NCBI GenBank assembly: GCA_017394835.1
Contig: JAFPXD010000059.1
Coordinates: 1 to 64,000, forward strand
DNA: 64,000 nt
DNA from: Clostridia bacterium
GTDB taxonomy: Bacteria > Bacillota > Clostridia > Christensenellales > CAG-138
Direction: 5' to 3'
The position numbers and the translations under genes were made by a program. Positions 52,478 through 62,153 of the stretch are shown one piece after another. Under the pieces are notes generated by a model. It searched no databases. It saw only the letters and a program-made list of their open reading frames with translations, and was not told the origin of the DNA. Positions within the stretch are counted from its first letter, which is position 1. The number at the start of each line of letters is the position of its first letter.

Positions 52478-54339
52478 TCAAAGGATCTTGTAAAGCTCGT
52501 ATAGACCGAGCCGTTTACATACAGGGTGCAGGTATAATTGCCGTTCTGCCAATACCTGCCCGTAAAGGGGATGGAATACGATCCGGGCTCGTATATGCCG
52601 CGGTAAATGACGACTTCGCCAAGGCCGGTAAGGATGGTCACTACCACCTCGTTCGATGATGCGCTGAGGGTCACGTTCTCGGAAAACTCGGCCTTATATT
52701 TGCCTATATCCTCCTTGAACATCTTTATATCGACCTTCAAACTGCTGTTGTAAAGCACGGCCATACCCGCGGCGGGGCTTTGATCGAACACCTGATAATC
52801 ATCGTATTCGTAGCCGTTATCTACGGTATCGCTGACGTATATCCAGTAATTTCCTATGCCCGCGTTTTTGAGCATATCAAGCGCTTCTGCTATCTCGCGC
52901 CCGATGAGGTTCGGCATGGTCGTGGTTTCGGATATGACCTCCTTGCTTACGGTGATCCTTATCGAATCTCCTGCCATTACCGTTTCATGCGGGTTCACGG
53001 ACTGCCCTATTACCGTGCCCACGGGCTTAGCGGAGACTTCGTATGAAATGGTGGTATCCAGTTCGAGCCCCGCGGCTTCAAGGCGCTTTCGGGCTTCTTC
53101 TACAGTAAGCCCGTACAGATCCGGAACCTGTACCGTTTCCATGCCGGTGCTGACGGTTATTTTGAACACTGTGCCGGGTTTTACCTTTGAGCCCGCGGCG
53201 GGAGACTGCCCGCAGACTTCGCCTGCCGGGTATTCATCGGATGAGGCGTGGTCCGTGACCTCTATCGAGAAGCCGCGGTTTTCCGCATAGATCTCGGCGG
53301 TCTCAAGCGCGTACCCCAAAAAGTTCGGAGCCTTTGCGTATGCGTTCTTCTGCCCCGCGAGGGACATTACAAACATCGCAATAAACAGCGCAACTACCGA
53401 AAGCACGCTCGCGATTATGACCTTCGTCGCATGCTCGCCGCGGGTCTTGCCGCCCCTTCCGGGATCCTCGGGCTTTGCGCGGAGCGCCTCTTCCGGAAGC
53501 GAAGCAAATCTCGAAAGCGGATTGCGTACGGCTTTTTTAAGATCCCGCTCCATCTCGTCCGCGGATGCGTAACGGTATTTTCTGCTCTTGCAGGCGGCCT
53601 TTGAAACAACGTCCGAAAGCGCGGGCGCTATATCGGGAACGGCCTCGGTCAGGGGGATCATCTGCTCGTTTATGTGCTTCAAAGCCACCTGTACGGCGTT
53701 ATCCCCCGTAAAGGGCGGCGCACCCGAAAGCATCTCATACAGCATTATTCCTACGGAATAGATATCGGCCTGAGCATCGACCGTATCGCCCATTGCCTGC
53801 TCCGGGGAGATATAGTAAACGGAGCCCATGGCTTCCTTGCCGTCGTACGTTTTTGTAGCTTTCCCGGCTATCTTCGCAATACCGAAATCTGCGAGCTTTA
53901 TAACGCCTTCGGAGGTTATCATTATGTTCTGGGGCTTTACGTCCCTGTGGACGAGTCCCTTCTTGTGAGCGTGAGAAAGGCCTTCGAGCACGTCGCAGAC
54001 TATTGCCGCCGCCTCGTCGGGATCCATTGCTCCCTTTTCATCCATCACCTCGCGCAGAGTACGCCCGTCAACGTATTCTATAACGAGGTAATGGATATCG
54101 TCCTCGCTGCCTATATCGTAGAACGAAACTATATGCTCGTTCTTGAGCGATACCATCGCCTCCGCTTCACGGCCAAGGCGCCTCAAATACTGGGGATCGC
54201 TGCTGTATTCCTGCTTTAATACTTTAATGGCTACGGTTTCTCCGGTTTCCGTATCCATGCCCTTATATACGTCGGCCATGCCGCCGCTGCCGACCTTTTC
54301 TTCTATCAGATACCTGTTGTTGAGGAGCTTACCCTTCAT
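52474..54339 (-). CDS. prkC: PASTA-domain Ser/Thr protein kinase (PrkC)
   Basis: 621 residues from the ATG at 54339, preceded by GAGGAGG. The kinase domain (1-270) has VGSGGMADVYKG, HRDVKPQNIM and DFGIAK. One membrane helix near 335 (VLSVVALFIAMFVMSLA) is followed by three extracellular PASTA domains (APNFLGYA, VQVPDLYG, TTMPNLIG) and an extra beta-rich tail of about 75 residues. It senses muropeptides or lipid II and phosphorylates envelope and translation targets, including RsgA in relatives. It is coupled to its phosphatase upstream. Confidence 0.95.
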   Translation of the reverse strand: MKGKLLNNRYLIEEKVGSGGMADVYKGMDTETGETVAIKVLKQEYSSDPQYLRRLGREAEAMVSLKNEHIVSFYDIGSEDDIHYLVIEYVDGRTLREVMDEKGAMDPDEAAAIVCDVLEGLSHAHKKGLVHRDVKPQNIMITSEGVIKLADFGIAKIAGKATKTYDGKEAMGSVYYISPEQAMGDTVDAQADIYSVGIMLYEMLSGAPPFTGDNAVQVALKHINEQMIPLTEAVPDIAPALSDVVSKAACKSRKYRYASADEMERDLKKAVRNPLSRFASLPEEALRAKPEDPGRGGKTRGEHATKVIIASVLSVVALFIAMFVMSLAGQKNAYAKAPNFLGYALETAEIYAENRGFSIEVTDHASSDEYPAGEVCGQSPAAGSKVKPGTVFKITVSTGMETVQVPDLYGLTVEEARKRLEAAGLELDTTISYEVSAKPVGTVIGQSVNPHETVMAGDSIRITVSKEVISETTTMPNLIGREIAEALDMLKNAGIGNYWIYVSDTVDNGYEYDDYQVFDQSPAAGMAVLYNSSLKVDIKMFKEDIGKYKAEFSENVTLSASSNEVVVTILTGLGEVVIYRGIYEPGSYSIPFTGRYWQNGNYTCTLYVNGSVYTSFTRSFE

Positions 54340-55066
54340 AGTATTCGGCCTCCTCGTTTTTAACAAGCACTATCGTTATGTTGTCCGTCGAACCCTGCTT
54401 CAGCGCAAGCTCCGCAAGCAGATCGCAGCAGCAGAGAAGATCCGGCTCGGACTTCAGTGTTTCCTCAATATCCTTATCATCGACAGCGCCGCAGAGCCCA
54501 TCCGAGCAGAGCAGAAGCATATCGCCCCTGCGCCAGCTCCTGACCCCGGCGTCCGCCTTTTCAAAGCGGGAAGTGCCTACCGCACGCGTCACAAGATTGC
54601 GCTGGGGATGCACCCTCGCTTGCTCCTCTGTTATCATACCCGCCGTAACGAGCTCCTGCACGTAGGAATGATCCCTCGTTACCCTGCGTAAGCGGCTGCT
54701 GTCAAAATGGTAAAGGCGGCTGTCGCCTATGCTTGCGACGGTGTATTTATCCGGCTCGAGAAGCGCCATTACGACAGTGGTCCCCATGCCGGAATAATCG
54801 TTATCGGTCATTGAAAGATCGAATACCGCGGTGTTCGCTTCACTTATCGCGCGGCGAAGCAGAGCGACGGTGCTTTGGCCGGGTGCAGCCGAATCTATCA
54901 CCTTAACTATCGATTCGATCGCCATTCTGCTTGCGACCTCGCCCGCGATATGTCCGCCCATTCCGTCGGCGACTATAACAGCGGGCCGCTTGCCTTCATC
55001 GGGAACGTAGAAGGAATCCTCATTCTTTTTTCGAAGCCCTTTTTCGCTTCTGTATGCGTATATCAC
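54329..55066 (-). CDS. PP2C-type Ser/Thr phosphatase (Stp/PrpC)
   Basis: 245 residues from the GTG at 55066, 7 bases after AAGGAGG. PPM signatures: RKKNEDSFYVPD, VADGMGGHIAGE, SIGDSRLYHF and a final DNITIVLV. It is manganese-dependent and reverses PrkC phosphorylation. Its stop overlaps prkC by 11 bases. Confidence 0.96.
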   Translation of the reverse strand: MIYAYRSEKGLRKKNEDSFYVPDEGKRPAVIVADGMGGHIAGEVASRMAIESIVKVIDSAAPGQSTVALLRRAISEANTAVFDLSMTDNDYSGMGTTVVMALLEPDKYTVASIGDSRLYHFDSSRLRRVTRDHSYVQELVTAGMITEEQARVHPQRNLVTRAVGTSRFEKADAGVRSWRRGDMLLLCSDGLCGAVDDKDIEETLKSEPDLLCCCDLLAELALKQGSTDNITIVLVKNEEAEYYEG

Positions 55067-56121
55067 AGGATCTCCTCCTTTTCGTTTTCTATATGCTTGT
55101 TTCGGAGCTGACCGCACGCGCCGTCTATATCTGTTCCGAGCTCGCGCCTTACGGTAGCTGAGATATGCAGTTTTTCGAGCAGCGCCGCAAACTGGGCCGC
55201 GCGGCTCCTCGTCACGCCGTTAAGGCTCCGCTCCTTAACGCTGTTTAATGGGATCAGATTAACGTGGCAGTTGATCCCGCGAAGCAGCCTTGAAAGCTCG
55301 CGTGCGTGCTCATCCGAAGAGTTTACGCCTTCAATCAGCGCATATTCGAATATGACGCGCCTGCCCGTAACGTCGGCATAATGCTTTGCCGCAGGTATGA
55401 GCTCGCGGAGCGAATATGCGTTTGCAATGGGCATTGTGCGGCGGCGAAGCTCATCATTCGGCGCATGCAGCGATATGCAAAGCGTTACGTGAGGAGCATC
55501 CTCCGGCAGAGTGTAAATGCGAGGCACGAGCCCGCAGGTCGAAAGCGATATGTTTCGGGGGCTGATGCCCAGACCGTCGTCGGCCGTAGCTCTCTTCAAA
55601 AACGCAACGGTGTTTTCATAATTATCGAGCGGTTCGCCGCAGCCCATCATCACTATATTTGTTACGGTGCGCTTCCTTCCCTCGCCTGCGGAGACGGCTC
55701 TTTCCACCGCAGTCACTTCCGAAAGCATCTCGCCCGCTGTAAGATCGCGCACCTTGCCGTTCAACGTGGAGGCGCAGAAGGCGCACCCCATCCTGCACCC
55801 GACCTGACTTGAGATGCAGAGGGTATTGCCGTATGAATAGCTCATAAGCACGCCTTCGACTATGTTGCCGTCGTCGAGCTCATAGAGAAACTTCATGGTC
55901 TCATCCCTTTGGGAATGCTTCGTTTCGATAATGCGCGCTCCGCCGAAGGGAAGCAGCGCAAGCTTTTCCCTGAGCGCTTTTGGGATGTTCGTCATTTCTT
56001 CGGGGCGCACTCCGCGGGCAAGCCAGGAAAATACCTGCTTTGCGCGGAATTTAGGTTCGCCGAGCTCGGTCATGAGCTCAAGCACGCCTTCATATTCCAT
56101 TGATGACAGTTCTGCCGTCAT
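55063..56121 (-). CDS. rlmN: 23S rRNA A2503 / tRNA A37 C2-methyltransferase RlmN
   Basis: 352 residues of radical SAM type: CRMGCAFCAS (CxxxCxxC), GCGEPLDNYENT for SAM, and the catalytic Cys near the end in DIDGACGQL. It methylates C2 of A2503 in 23S rRNA and A37 of some tRNAs. It overlaps the phosphatase start by 4 bases. Confidence 0.97.
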   Translation of the reverse strand: MTAELSSMEYEGVLELMTELGEPKFRAKQVFSWLARGVRPEEMTNIPKALREKLALLPFGGARIIETKHSQRDETMKFLYELDDGNIVEGVLMSYSYGNTLCISSQVGCRMGCAFCASTLNGKVRDLTAGEMLSEVTAVERAVSAGEGRKRTVTNIVMMGCGEPLDNYENTVAFLKRATADDGLGISPRNISLSTCGLVPRIYTLPEDAPHVTLCISLHAPNDELRRRTMPIANAYSLRELIPAAKHYADVTGRRVIFEYALIEGVNSSDEHARELSRLLRGINCHVNLIPLNSVKERSLNGVTRSRAAQFAALLEKLHISATVRRELGTDIDGACGQLRNKHIENEKEEIL

Positions 56122-56122
56122 A

Positions 56123-57436
56123 TTAAACCTTTCTTATCAGCTTTGCTATAAAGAAGCCTTCAGCCCCGTCAACGCTCGGGAGGAGCGTGAGCATTCCCGT
56201 TTTGCCCCTTTCTCTGAGCTTTTCGGGAACATAACTATCCAAAGGAACAAGCTCGAACCCGCTGCCGCTTTGCAGGAAGCGTTCGATAACTCCCTCGTTT
56301 TCTTTTTTTGAGACTGTGCAGGTCGAATAAACGAGAGCGCCGCCTGTTTTCACATACTGCGAGCAGGCGAGCAGTATTCTGAGCTGCAGTACGGCAAGCT
56401 CTTCTATGCTCTCCTTCGTTCGGCGCATGAGCGCATCGGGCTTGGAGCCCCCGCCCATTCCGGAACAAGGCACGTCGCAAAGGACGGCGTCGAAGCTTTC
56501 CTCAAAAGCCATATCGAATATCGAAGCGTCGAACACTTCGCATTCCGCGTTATCTATCCCGAGCCTTGCAAGCGTGTTTTTTATGAGCTCCACTCTGTGG
56601 GGATGGATATCCCATGCGGTGATCCGCGCCTTTCTTTCCGAAAGATCCGCAATGCAGGCCGTTTTGCCGCCCGGCGCCGCGCAGGCGTCGAGTATTCTCA
56701 TTCCGGGCTTAGGATCGAGCGCGATACACGCCAACGACGCCCCTTCGGACTGCACCGTGAACGCGCCCTTTCCGAATAAAGGATCTTCCGTAAGGTCCGC
56801 GCCAAGTGAATCTGCGATCAAAGAGCCAGGGACCAGCTCGCTTTCCCTGTATTTTACGCCAAGGGAATCGAGATGAGCCTTCAGCTCCACTGCTGTGTGC
56901 GGGAAGCATGGGCGAAGCACAGTGCCTTTTACCCTTGCCGTCATGAGCTTTTCGGCGTTTTCCGCGCCGTAAACCGCGGCGTATTCTTCCGCAATGAACT
57001 TCGGGTACCCGGTAAGAAGCTCCATCCTCTCGCCGAAATCGGCGGGCAGATCGGGAAGCGCGCCGTTCTCTTTCGCCCGCAGTATGCTCCTCAGCACACC
57101 GTTTACGTACCCCGTGAGCTTATCCTTGCCTATCCCGCGGGTAAGCTCCACCGCACGGGTACAGACCGCGTGATCCGGCGCATCCATGAAGAACGCTTCG
57201 GCCAACGCAAGCCTCAGTATGCATCTTATCGAATGATGCAGACGGCCCTTTGCGAAGGAGTTTATAAGGCTGTCGCAATAGTTTATATGCTCTATCGCCG
57301 TATAAACGAGCGCGGTGACCCTCGCCGTGTTGACGGAGCCGCAGTTTTTAAGCTCATCCTTAAGAGCGAGGTTTGCGAACGCGTTCTCCCTCGTTATTTT
57401 AAGCAATATGTTGTATGCGGCTCTTTCCGGAGTCAT
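56123..57436 (-). CDS. rsmB: 16S rRNA (cytosine967-C5)-methyltransferase
   Basis: 437 residues: an N-terminal NusB-like helical domain, then the SAM fold MRILDACAAPGGKTACIADL, with CDVPCSGMGGGSKPDAL carrying the catalytic Cys and VYSTCTVSKKENEGV. It methylates C967 of 16S rRNA. Start and stop overlap or abut its neighbours in the translation operon. Confidence 0.96.
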   Translation of the reverse strand: MTPERAAYNILLKITRENAFANLALKDELKNCGSVNTARVTALVYTAIEHINYCDSLINSFAKGRLHHSIRCILRLALAEAFFMDAPDHAVCTRAVELTRGIGKDKLTGYVNGVLRSILRAKENGALPDLPADFGERMELLTGYPKFIAEEYAAVYGAENAEKLMTARVKGTVLRPCFPHTAVELKAHLDSLGVKYRESELVPGSLIADSLGADLTEDPLFGKGAFTVQSEGASLACIALDPKPGMRILDACAAPGGKTACIADLSERKARITAWDIHPHRVELIKNTLARLGIDNAECEVFDASIFDMAFEESFDAVLCDVPCSGMGGGSKPDALMRRTKESIEELAVLQLRILLACSQYVKTGGALVYSTCTVSKKENEGVIERFLQSGSGFELVPLDSYVPEKLRERGKTGMLTLLPSVDGAEGFFIAKLIRKV

Positions 57437-58374
57437 TGCCCGAACACCCTGTTCAGCAGTTTTTTGCCATTAAGAAGGGCTTTCGCCTCCATGCGCTTTG
57501 AGCCCGCGAACTGAAGCTCGCAAAGCTCAATACAGCCTTCGCCGCATTTTACGAACAGGCCGTGCTTGCTGTCGGCAATTATACATTCGCCGCAGGACGC
57601 GCCTTCCGTATCGACGCCTTCGCAGCGGTCAAGGCTCGATCTTATTACCTTAACGGGCTGACCGTCCAGCAACGTATATGCCATAGGCGAAGGGTTCATC
57701 CCTCGGATAAGATCATGCACGCGGCATGCGGGCTTCGTAAAATCGATCTCAGCCATCTGTTTTTTTATCATGCCGCATCTGGTCGCCTCCGCTTCATCCT
57801 GCGGGGTCCTTTTAAGGCTGCCGTTAATAAGCGCGTCTATCGTTTCAGAAAGCAGCTCGGCGCCCATTACGGAAAGACGGTCGTAAAGCTCGCCCGACGT
57901 CTCATTTCCGCCTATCTCGGTCGAGCGGGACATAAGGATATCCCCGCAGTCGAGCCCTATATCCGTGAGCATAGTCGTGACGCCCGTTTCCTTCTCGCCG
58001 TTTACTACGGCCCATTGTATGGGCGCGGCGCCGCGGTATTTGGGGAGCAGGCTGCCGTGCACGTTTATACAGCCGTATTTGGGGATCGAAAGATTCTCGC
58101 CGGAAAGGATCTGCCCGAAAGCCGCCGTTACCATAAGGTCGGGAGCAAAGGCGCGGAGCGCCGCGACCCCCTCCTCCGAACGGATCTTTTCAAATTGAAG
58201 CACGGGCAGCCCGAGCGAAAGCGCAAGCTCCTTAACGGGGGGCATTTTCAAGCCGTGCCCCCTGTCGCGAGGACGGTCCGGCTGGGTGAATACGGCTATA
58301 ACGAACCCGCGCTCATACAGCATTTTAAGCGAGGGCAGCGCGAATTCGGGGGTGCCGAGAAATGCGATCCTCAT
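57433..58374 (-). CDS. fmt: Methionyl-tRNA formyltransferase
   Basis: 313 residues from the ATG at 58374 (MRIAFLGTPEFALPSL); the frame opens 4 codons earlier. VTAAFGQILSGENL, CINVHGSLLPKYRGAAPIQWAV and the C-terminal OB domain are present. It formylates initiator Met-tRNA using 10-formyl-THF, matched by the deformylase just upstream. Confidence 0.97.
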   Translation of the reverse strand: MRIAFLGTPEFALPSLKMLYERGFVIAVFTQPDRPRDRGHGLKMPPVKELALSLGLPVLQFEKIRSEEGVAALRAFAPDLMVTAAFGQILSGENLSIPKYGCINVHGSLLPKYRGAAPIQWAVVNGEKETGVTTMLTDIGLDCGDILMSRSTEIGGNETSGELYDRLSVMGAELLSETIDALINGSLKRTPQDEAEATRCGMIKKQMAEIDFTKPACRVHDLIRGMNPSPMAYTLLDGQPVKVIRSSLDRCEGVDTEGASCGECIIADSKHGLFVKCGEGCIELCELQFAGSKRMEAKALLNGKKLLNRVFGQ

Positions 58375-58382
58375 ATTACGGC

Positions 58383-58856
58383 TCAATCCTCCTTGTATTC
58401 ATCGGGAGTGGGGATCACGAGCCTTTTATATACCTTGCCGTCGAGATGATCGCATTCGTGAAGCATGGCCCTTGCGAGCAGGCCTTCTCCGCGAAGCTCG
58501 AACTGATTGCCGTTCCTGTCAAAAGCGCGCATTACGGCGACGTTGGGGCGGATCACGTAACCCGTTTCATTGGGGAACGAAAGGCATCCTTCCATGCCGC
58601 CCTGCTCGCCGGAGGTCTCGATTATCTCGGGATTGACGGCCTCTATAAGGCCGTCGCGTTCCTCGCTGCAGTCTATTACCACCACGCGGCGCAGCACGCC
58701 AACCTGAGGCGCGGCAAGGCCGCAGCCATCTGCTTTATACATGGTCTCCGCCATATCGTCAAGCAGCTCGGCAAGCTTATTGTCAAAAGCCTTAACGGGC
58801 TTGGCTGCCTTGTAAAGGCATTCCGCATCACCTGTTTTTATCTTTCTTACTGCCAT
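58383..58856 (-). CDS. def: Peptide deformylase
   Basis: 157 residues from the second ATG (58856), 8 bases after AGGAGG; the first ATG is only 2 bases away. The three motifs are GCGLAAPQVG, EGCLSFPNE and HECDHLDGKVY, supplying the Cys and two His metal ligands and the catalytic Glu position (Cys/Asp variant HECDH instead of HEIDH/HECDH). It removes formyl groups from nascent proteins. Confidence 0.96.
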   Translation of the reverse strand: MAVRKIKTGDAECLYKAAKPVKAFDNKLAELLDDMAETMYKADGCGLAAPQVGVLRRVVVIDCSEERDGLIEAVNPEIIETSGEQGGMEGCLSFPNETGYVIRPNVAVMRAFDRNGNQFELRGEGLLARAMLHECDHLDGKVYKRLVIPTPDEYKED

Positions 58857-58941
58857 TTTCATTACCTCCTGCCGTGAATAAGAGCAGTATCTTTTGCTTC
58901 CTTACGCAAAAGCATACAACTCTAACATTATAATCCAATTT

Positions 58942-58970
58942 ATTATACCACATAAAGCCGCTCAGTTAAA
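58942..58970 (-). promoter_or_regulatory. Extended -10 promoter for the def-fmt-rsmB block
   Basis: TG-G-TATAAT on the minus strand with a weak TTTAAC 17 bases upstream. It is probably the main promoter for the long overlapping operon that runs to the topoisomerase gene. Confidence 0.5.
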
Positions 58971-59053
58971 ATATATAAATGCGGTTTTGCGTTGTTTTTG
59001 CTTGATATTGAGCCTTCCGTACCCGCTTCAAATAATTGTCATGCGCCAAAATG

Positions 59054-59082
59054 TTGATTATTTCGCTCCGATAATGTATAAT
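59054..59082 (+). promoter_or_regulatory. Promoter of lon
   Basis: TTGATT, 17 bases, TATAAT. I see no CIRCE or CtsR box near it. Confidence 0.7.
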
Positions 59083-59119
59083 CCCCCCTAAAGAGCGTTT
59101 AAGAAAAGGAGGCAAGAGA

Positions 59120-61525
59120 ATGAGCGCATATACGAGAAACACGCTTCCGGTGGTCCCTCTGCGCGGCATAGTGGCTATGCCATACGTCATATTGAGCTTC
59201 GATCTGGGTAATTCGGCAAACATTGCCGCAGTTGATACCGCCGTCGGCGAAGATAACAGGATAATAATCGTTTGCAGGCGCGATCCGCGCGATCCCGATA
59301 CAAGCCGTCCCGCGCTTTACGATCATGCGTGCATCTGCCGCATAACCAAAATAATAAAGCTGCCCGAGGGCAATTCGAGAGTATTCGTCGAAGGCGAGAC
59401 GAGGGTGCGTCTCGGCTCCTTCACGCAGGAGACTCCCTTTATCCGCGCCGATTTCAACGAGCTTATCGACTACCCCGCCCCTTATGAGGAATCCTCGACC
59501 CACAGGAAGATGATCTCCCAAAGGTTCCGCGATTTCGTTTACGGCAACGGCAAAGCGCCCGTCAAGAACGTGATAGATTCGATAGAGACCATTACGGACG
59601 ATCTTCGCTACACCTATAACGTTGCGAACGTCGTTATGCAGCGCGCGGAGGACAGGCAGCATTTTATAGGCCTTGCCGATCAGACGGCAAGAAATCTCGA
59701 TCTTCTTACCGTCATGAGCCGCGAGGAGGAATTCGCAAAGCTTTCAAAGAAGATCGAAGACGACGTGCGCAAAGCGATAGAGCGCAACCAGAAGGAATAC
59801 TTCCTGCGTGAGCAGATCAAGGCCATAAGAGCCGAGCTCGGCGAGAACGAGGCGACCGAAGCGGATGAATTCCGCGAAAGGCTTGCCGCCAAAAAGCTGC
59901 CCGAAGAGGTGCGCGACCGTATTTCCCGGGAAATAGAGCGCTTCTCCACCCTGCCCGCAGGCTCGCACGAGATGCCCTCCATGAGGACTTTCATTGAGTG
60001 CGTGCTCGACCTGCCCTTCAGCGAAACGAGCGACGATAATCTTGACGTTGCAAACGCCAGGGCGATACTCGACCGCGACCATTACGGACTCGAAAAGGTA
60101 AAGGAAAGGGTGCTCGAGCATCTTGCCGTCGCCCAGCTCACCGGCAAGGTCAACGGGCAGATAATCTGCTTCGTGGGCCCTCCCGGCGTTGGAAAGACTT
60201 CCATATCCTCATCTATAGCGGAGGCTTTGGGGCGCAAATTCGTTCGCATGAGTCTCGGCGGCATAAAGGACGAGGCGGAGATAAGGGGCCATCGGCGCAC
60301 CTATATCGGAGCCATGCCCGGCAGGATAATCGCCGCTATGCGCACCGCGGGCACGGTCAATCCCCTGTTGCTCTTTGACGAGATAGACAAGCTTTCAAAG
60401 GATTATCAGGGCGATCCTTCCGCCGCGATGCTCGAAGTGCTCGACAGCGCGCAGAATTTCGCCTTCCGCGATCATTTCCTTGAAATGCCTTACGATCTTT
60501 CGAAGGTAATGTTCATCACGACCGCGAACAGCCTTTACGACATCCCCGAACCTCTGCGCGACCGCATGGAGATAATCGAAGTGCCGAGCTATCTTGCCAA
60601 TGAAAAGGTTCAGATCGCCCTTCGCCATCTCATCCCCAAGCAGCTTGAAAAGCACGGACTCAAGAAGTCCATGCTCGCCATACCCGAGGAAACAGTCGAA
60701 CTCATTGTTTCCGAATATACGCGCGAAGCCGGCGTGCGTTCGCTCGAAAGGTGCATCGCTTCCGTATGCAGGAAAGCCGCCTGCGACATAGCGGAAGGCA
60801 AAAAGCGCATAAGGGTCGGCAAAGCGAAGCTGCATGAGTATCTCGGCGCTCCCAAATACGTCGAGGATGAAATTGAAAAAGCCCCCGCTGTGGGGCTCGT
60901 GAACGGGCTTGCCTGGACTGCCGTTGGCGGCGCCACAATGGAAATAGAGGTCAGCGCCATGAAGGGCACGGGGCAGCTCCAGCTCACGGGCAAATTGGGC
61001 GAGGTCATGCAGGAAAGCGCAAAGATCGCCGTAAGCTGCATCAGGGCGCATTCCGACCTGCTCTATATTTCCGAAGACAGGATCAAGAATACCGACATCC
61101 ATATCCATGTTCCCGAAGGAGCCGTCCCGAAGGACGGGCCTTCCGCCGGTATCGCTCTCTTTACGGCTGTCACAAGCGCCCTGACCGGTATCCCCGTCAG
61201 GAGCCGACTTGCCATGACGGGCGAGATCACCCTCCGCGGAAGAGTCCTTGCGATAGGCGGGCTTCGTGAAAAGCTGCTCGCCGCCGCAAGAGCCGGCGTC
61301 ACCGAGGTGCTCATCCCCGAAGCCAACAAGAAGGATCTTGAGGAAGTGCCTGCGGATATTCTCGAAAAACTCAACGTGATATTCGTCCGTCAGGCAGACG
61401 AGGTCTTGAAGCGTGCGCTCGTTAGGATGCCCTCTCCCCCGGCTCCCGTTTCTCTCGAAACGTCTGATGAAAAGCCCAACTGTCTTCGCGCGCCCAACGA
61501 CGCTCCTTCTACCGTAGGCGCATAA
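59120..61525 (+). CDS. lon: ATP-dependent protease Lon
   Basis: 801 residues, LonA type: N-terminal substrate domain (LPVVPLRGIVAMPYV), AAA+ Walker A GPPGVGKTSISSSIAEAL with LLFDEIDKLS, and the protease Ser in PKDGPSAGIAL with the Lys in GLREKLLAAARAG. It degrades misfolded and regulatory proteins in the cytoplasm. AAAGGAGG precedes the ATG. It is monocistronic, with its own promoter and terminator. Confidence 0.98.
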   Translation: MSAYTRNTLPVVPLRGIVAMPYVILSFDLGNSANIAAVDTAVGEDNRIIIVCRRDPRDPDTSRPALYDHACICRITKIIKLPEGNSRVFVEGETRVRLGSFTQETPFIRADFNELIDYPAPYEESSTHRKMISQRFRDFVYGNGKAPVKNVIDSIETITDDLRYTYNVANVVMQRAEDRQHFIGLADQTARNLDLLTVMSREEEFAKLSKKIEDDVRKAIERNQKEYFLREQIKAIRAELGENEATEADEFRERLAAKKLPEEVRDRISREIERFSTLPAGSHEMPSMRTFIECVLDLPFSETSDDNLDVANARAILDRDHYGLEKVKERVLEHLAVAQLTGKVNGQIICFVGPPGVGKTSISSSIAEALGRKFVRMSLGGIKDEAEIRGHRRTYIGAMPGRIIAAMRTAGTVNPLLLFDEIDKLSKDYQGDPSAAMLEVLDSAQNFAFRDHFLEMPYDLSKVMFITTANSLYDIPEPLRDRMEIIEVPSYLANEKVQIALRHLIPKQLEKHGLKKSMLAIPEETVELIVSEYTREAGVRSLERCIASVCRKAACDIAEGKKRIRVGKAKLHEYLGAPKYVEDEIEKAPAVGLVNGLAWTAVGGATMEIEVSAMKGTGQLQLTGKLGEVMQESAKIAVSCIRAHSDLLYISEDRIKNTDIHIHVPEGAVPKDGPSAGIALFTAVTSALTGIPVRSRLAMTGEITLRGRVLAIGGLREKLLAAARAGVTEVLIPEANKKDLEEVPADILEKLNVIFVRQADEVLKRALVRMPSPPAPVSLETSDEKPNCLRAPNDAPSTVGA

Positions 61526-61545
61526 AGCAAAACCCATCGTCTCAG

Positions 61546-61579
61546 CCCGCGCGAGGTCCCAACCTTTGCGCGGGTTTTT
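61546..61579 (+). terminator. lon terminator
   Basis: CCCGCGC/GCGCGGG stem with an inner AGGT/ACCT pair and five T. Confidence 0.9.
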
Positions 61580-61635
61580 GTATTTGACGCTTCATTTAGC
61601 CCGCGAAATATATCCTACTATTTTACTTGGAATTG

Positions 61636-61670
61636 TTGACATAAGAATAACGCGATGGTAAAATACTATC
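61636..61670 (+). promoter_or_regulatory. Promoter and operator of the Rrf2-desulfurase-IscU operon
   Basis: TTGACA, 17 bases, TAAAAT (61659-61664). A 7-3-7 inverted repeat GATGGTA-aaa-TACTATC (61654-61670, one mismatch) covers the -10. That position suits repression by the Rrf2 protein encoded first in the operon. Confidence 0.65.
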
Positions 61671-61694
61671 ATAAGAAGAACGAAAGGATAAACG

Positions 61695-62153
61695 ATGAAG
61701 CTTTCAACCAAAGGCAGATACGGAATAAAGGCGATGGTCGATATCGCGATGGAGTACGGCACGGGGCGGCTTTCGGTCAATCAGCTTGCCGAAAAGCAGG
61801 GCGTCAGCGTCGCCTATCTTGAGCAGCTCATTGCGGCGCTCAAAAAGGCGGGGCTCGTCACCTCCACAAGGGGCGCTTCCGGCGGTTACACGCTTTCCCG
61901 TCCTCCCGAAGAGATCAGCATGCGCGAAGTGCTTACCGCGCTTGAAGGCTCTACCGCGATAGTTGACTGCGTGGGCACCGAGATGGGTCAAAGCTGTGAA
62001 AACGCCTGCTCATGCTCCGCCCGTCCCCTTTGGCTGAAGCTTCAGCGCAGGATAGACGACGTTCTCCAATCCACTACTATAAAAGATATGGCTGATGATT
62101 ACAGGATCCAGCAGGAAAGGAACGATAACGGCAATGAAACGAGTATATCTTGA
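61695..62153 (+). CDS. Rrf2-family regulator (IscR/CymR-like)
   Basis: 152 residues: MKLSTKGRYGIKAMVDIA, winged-helix core, STRGASGGYTLSRPPEEISMREVL. Four Cys lie at CVGTEMGQSCENACSC, a cluster-binding spacing unlike the strict IscR pattern, so it may sense Fe-S or cysteine status. It heads the operon and overlaps the desulfurase start. Autoregulation through the inverted repeat at the promoter is inferred. Confidence 0.92.
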   Translation: MKLSTKGRYGIKAMVDIAMEYGTGRLSVNQLAEKQGVSVAYLEQLIAALKKAGLVTSTRGASGGYTLSRPPEEISMREVLTALEGSTAIVDCVGTEMGQSCENACSCSARPLWLKLQRRIDDVLQSTTIKDMADDYRIQQERNDNGNETSIS

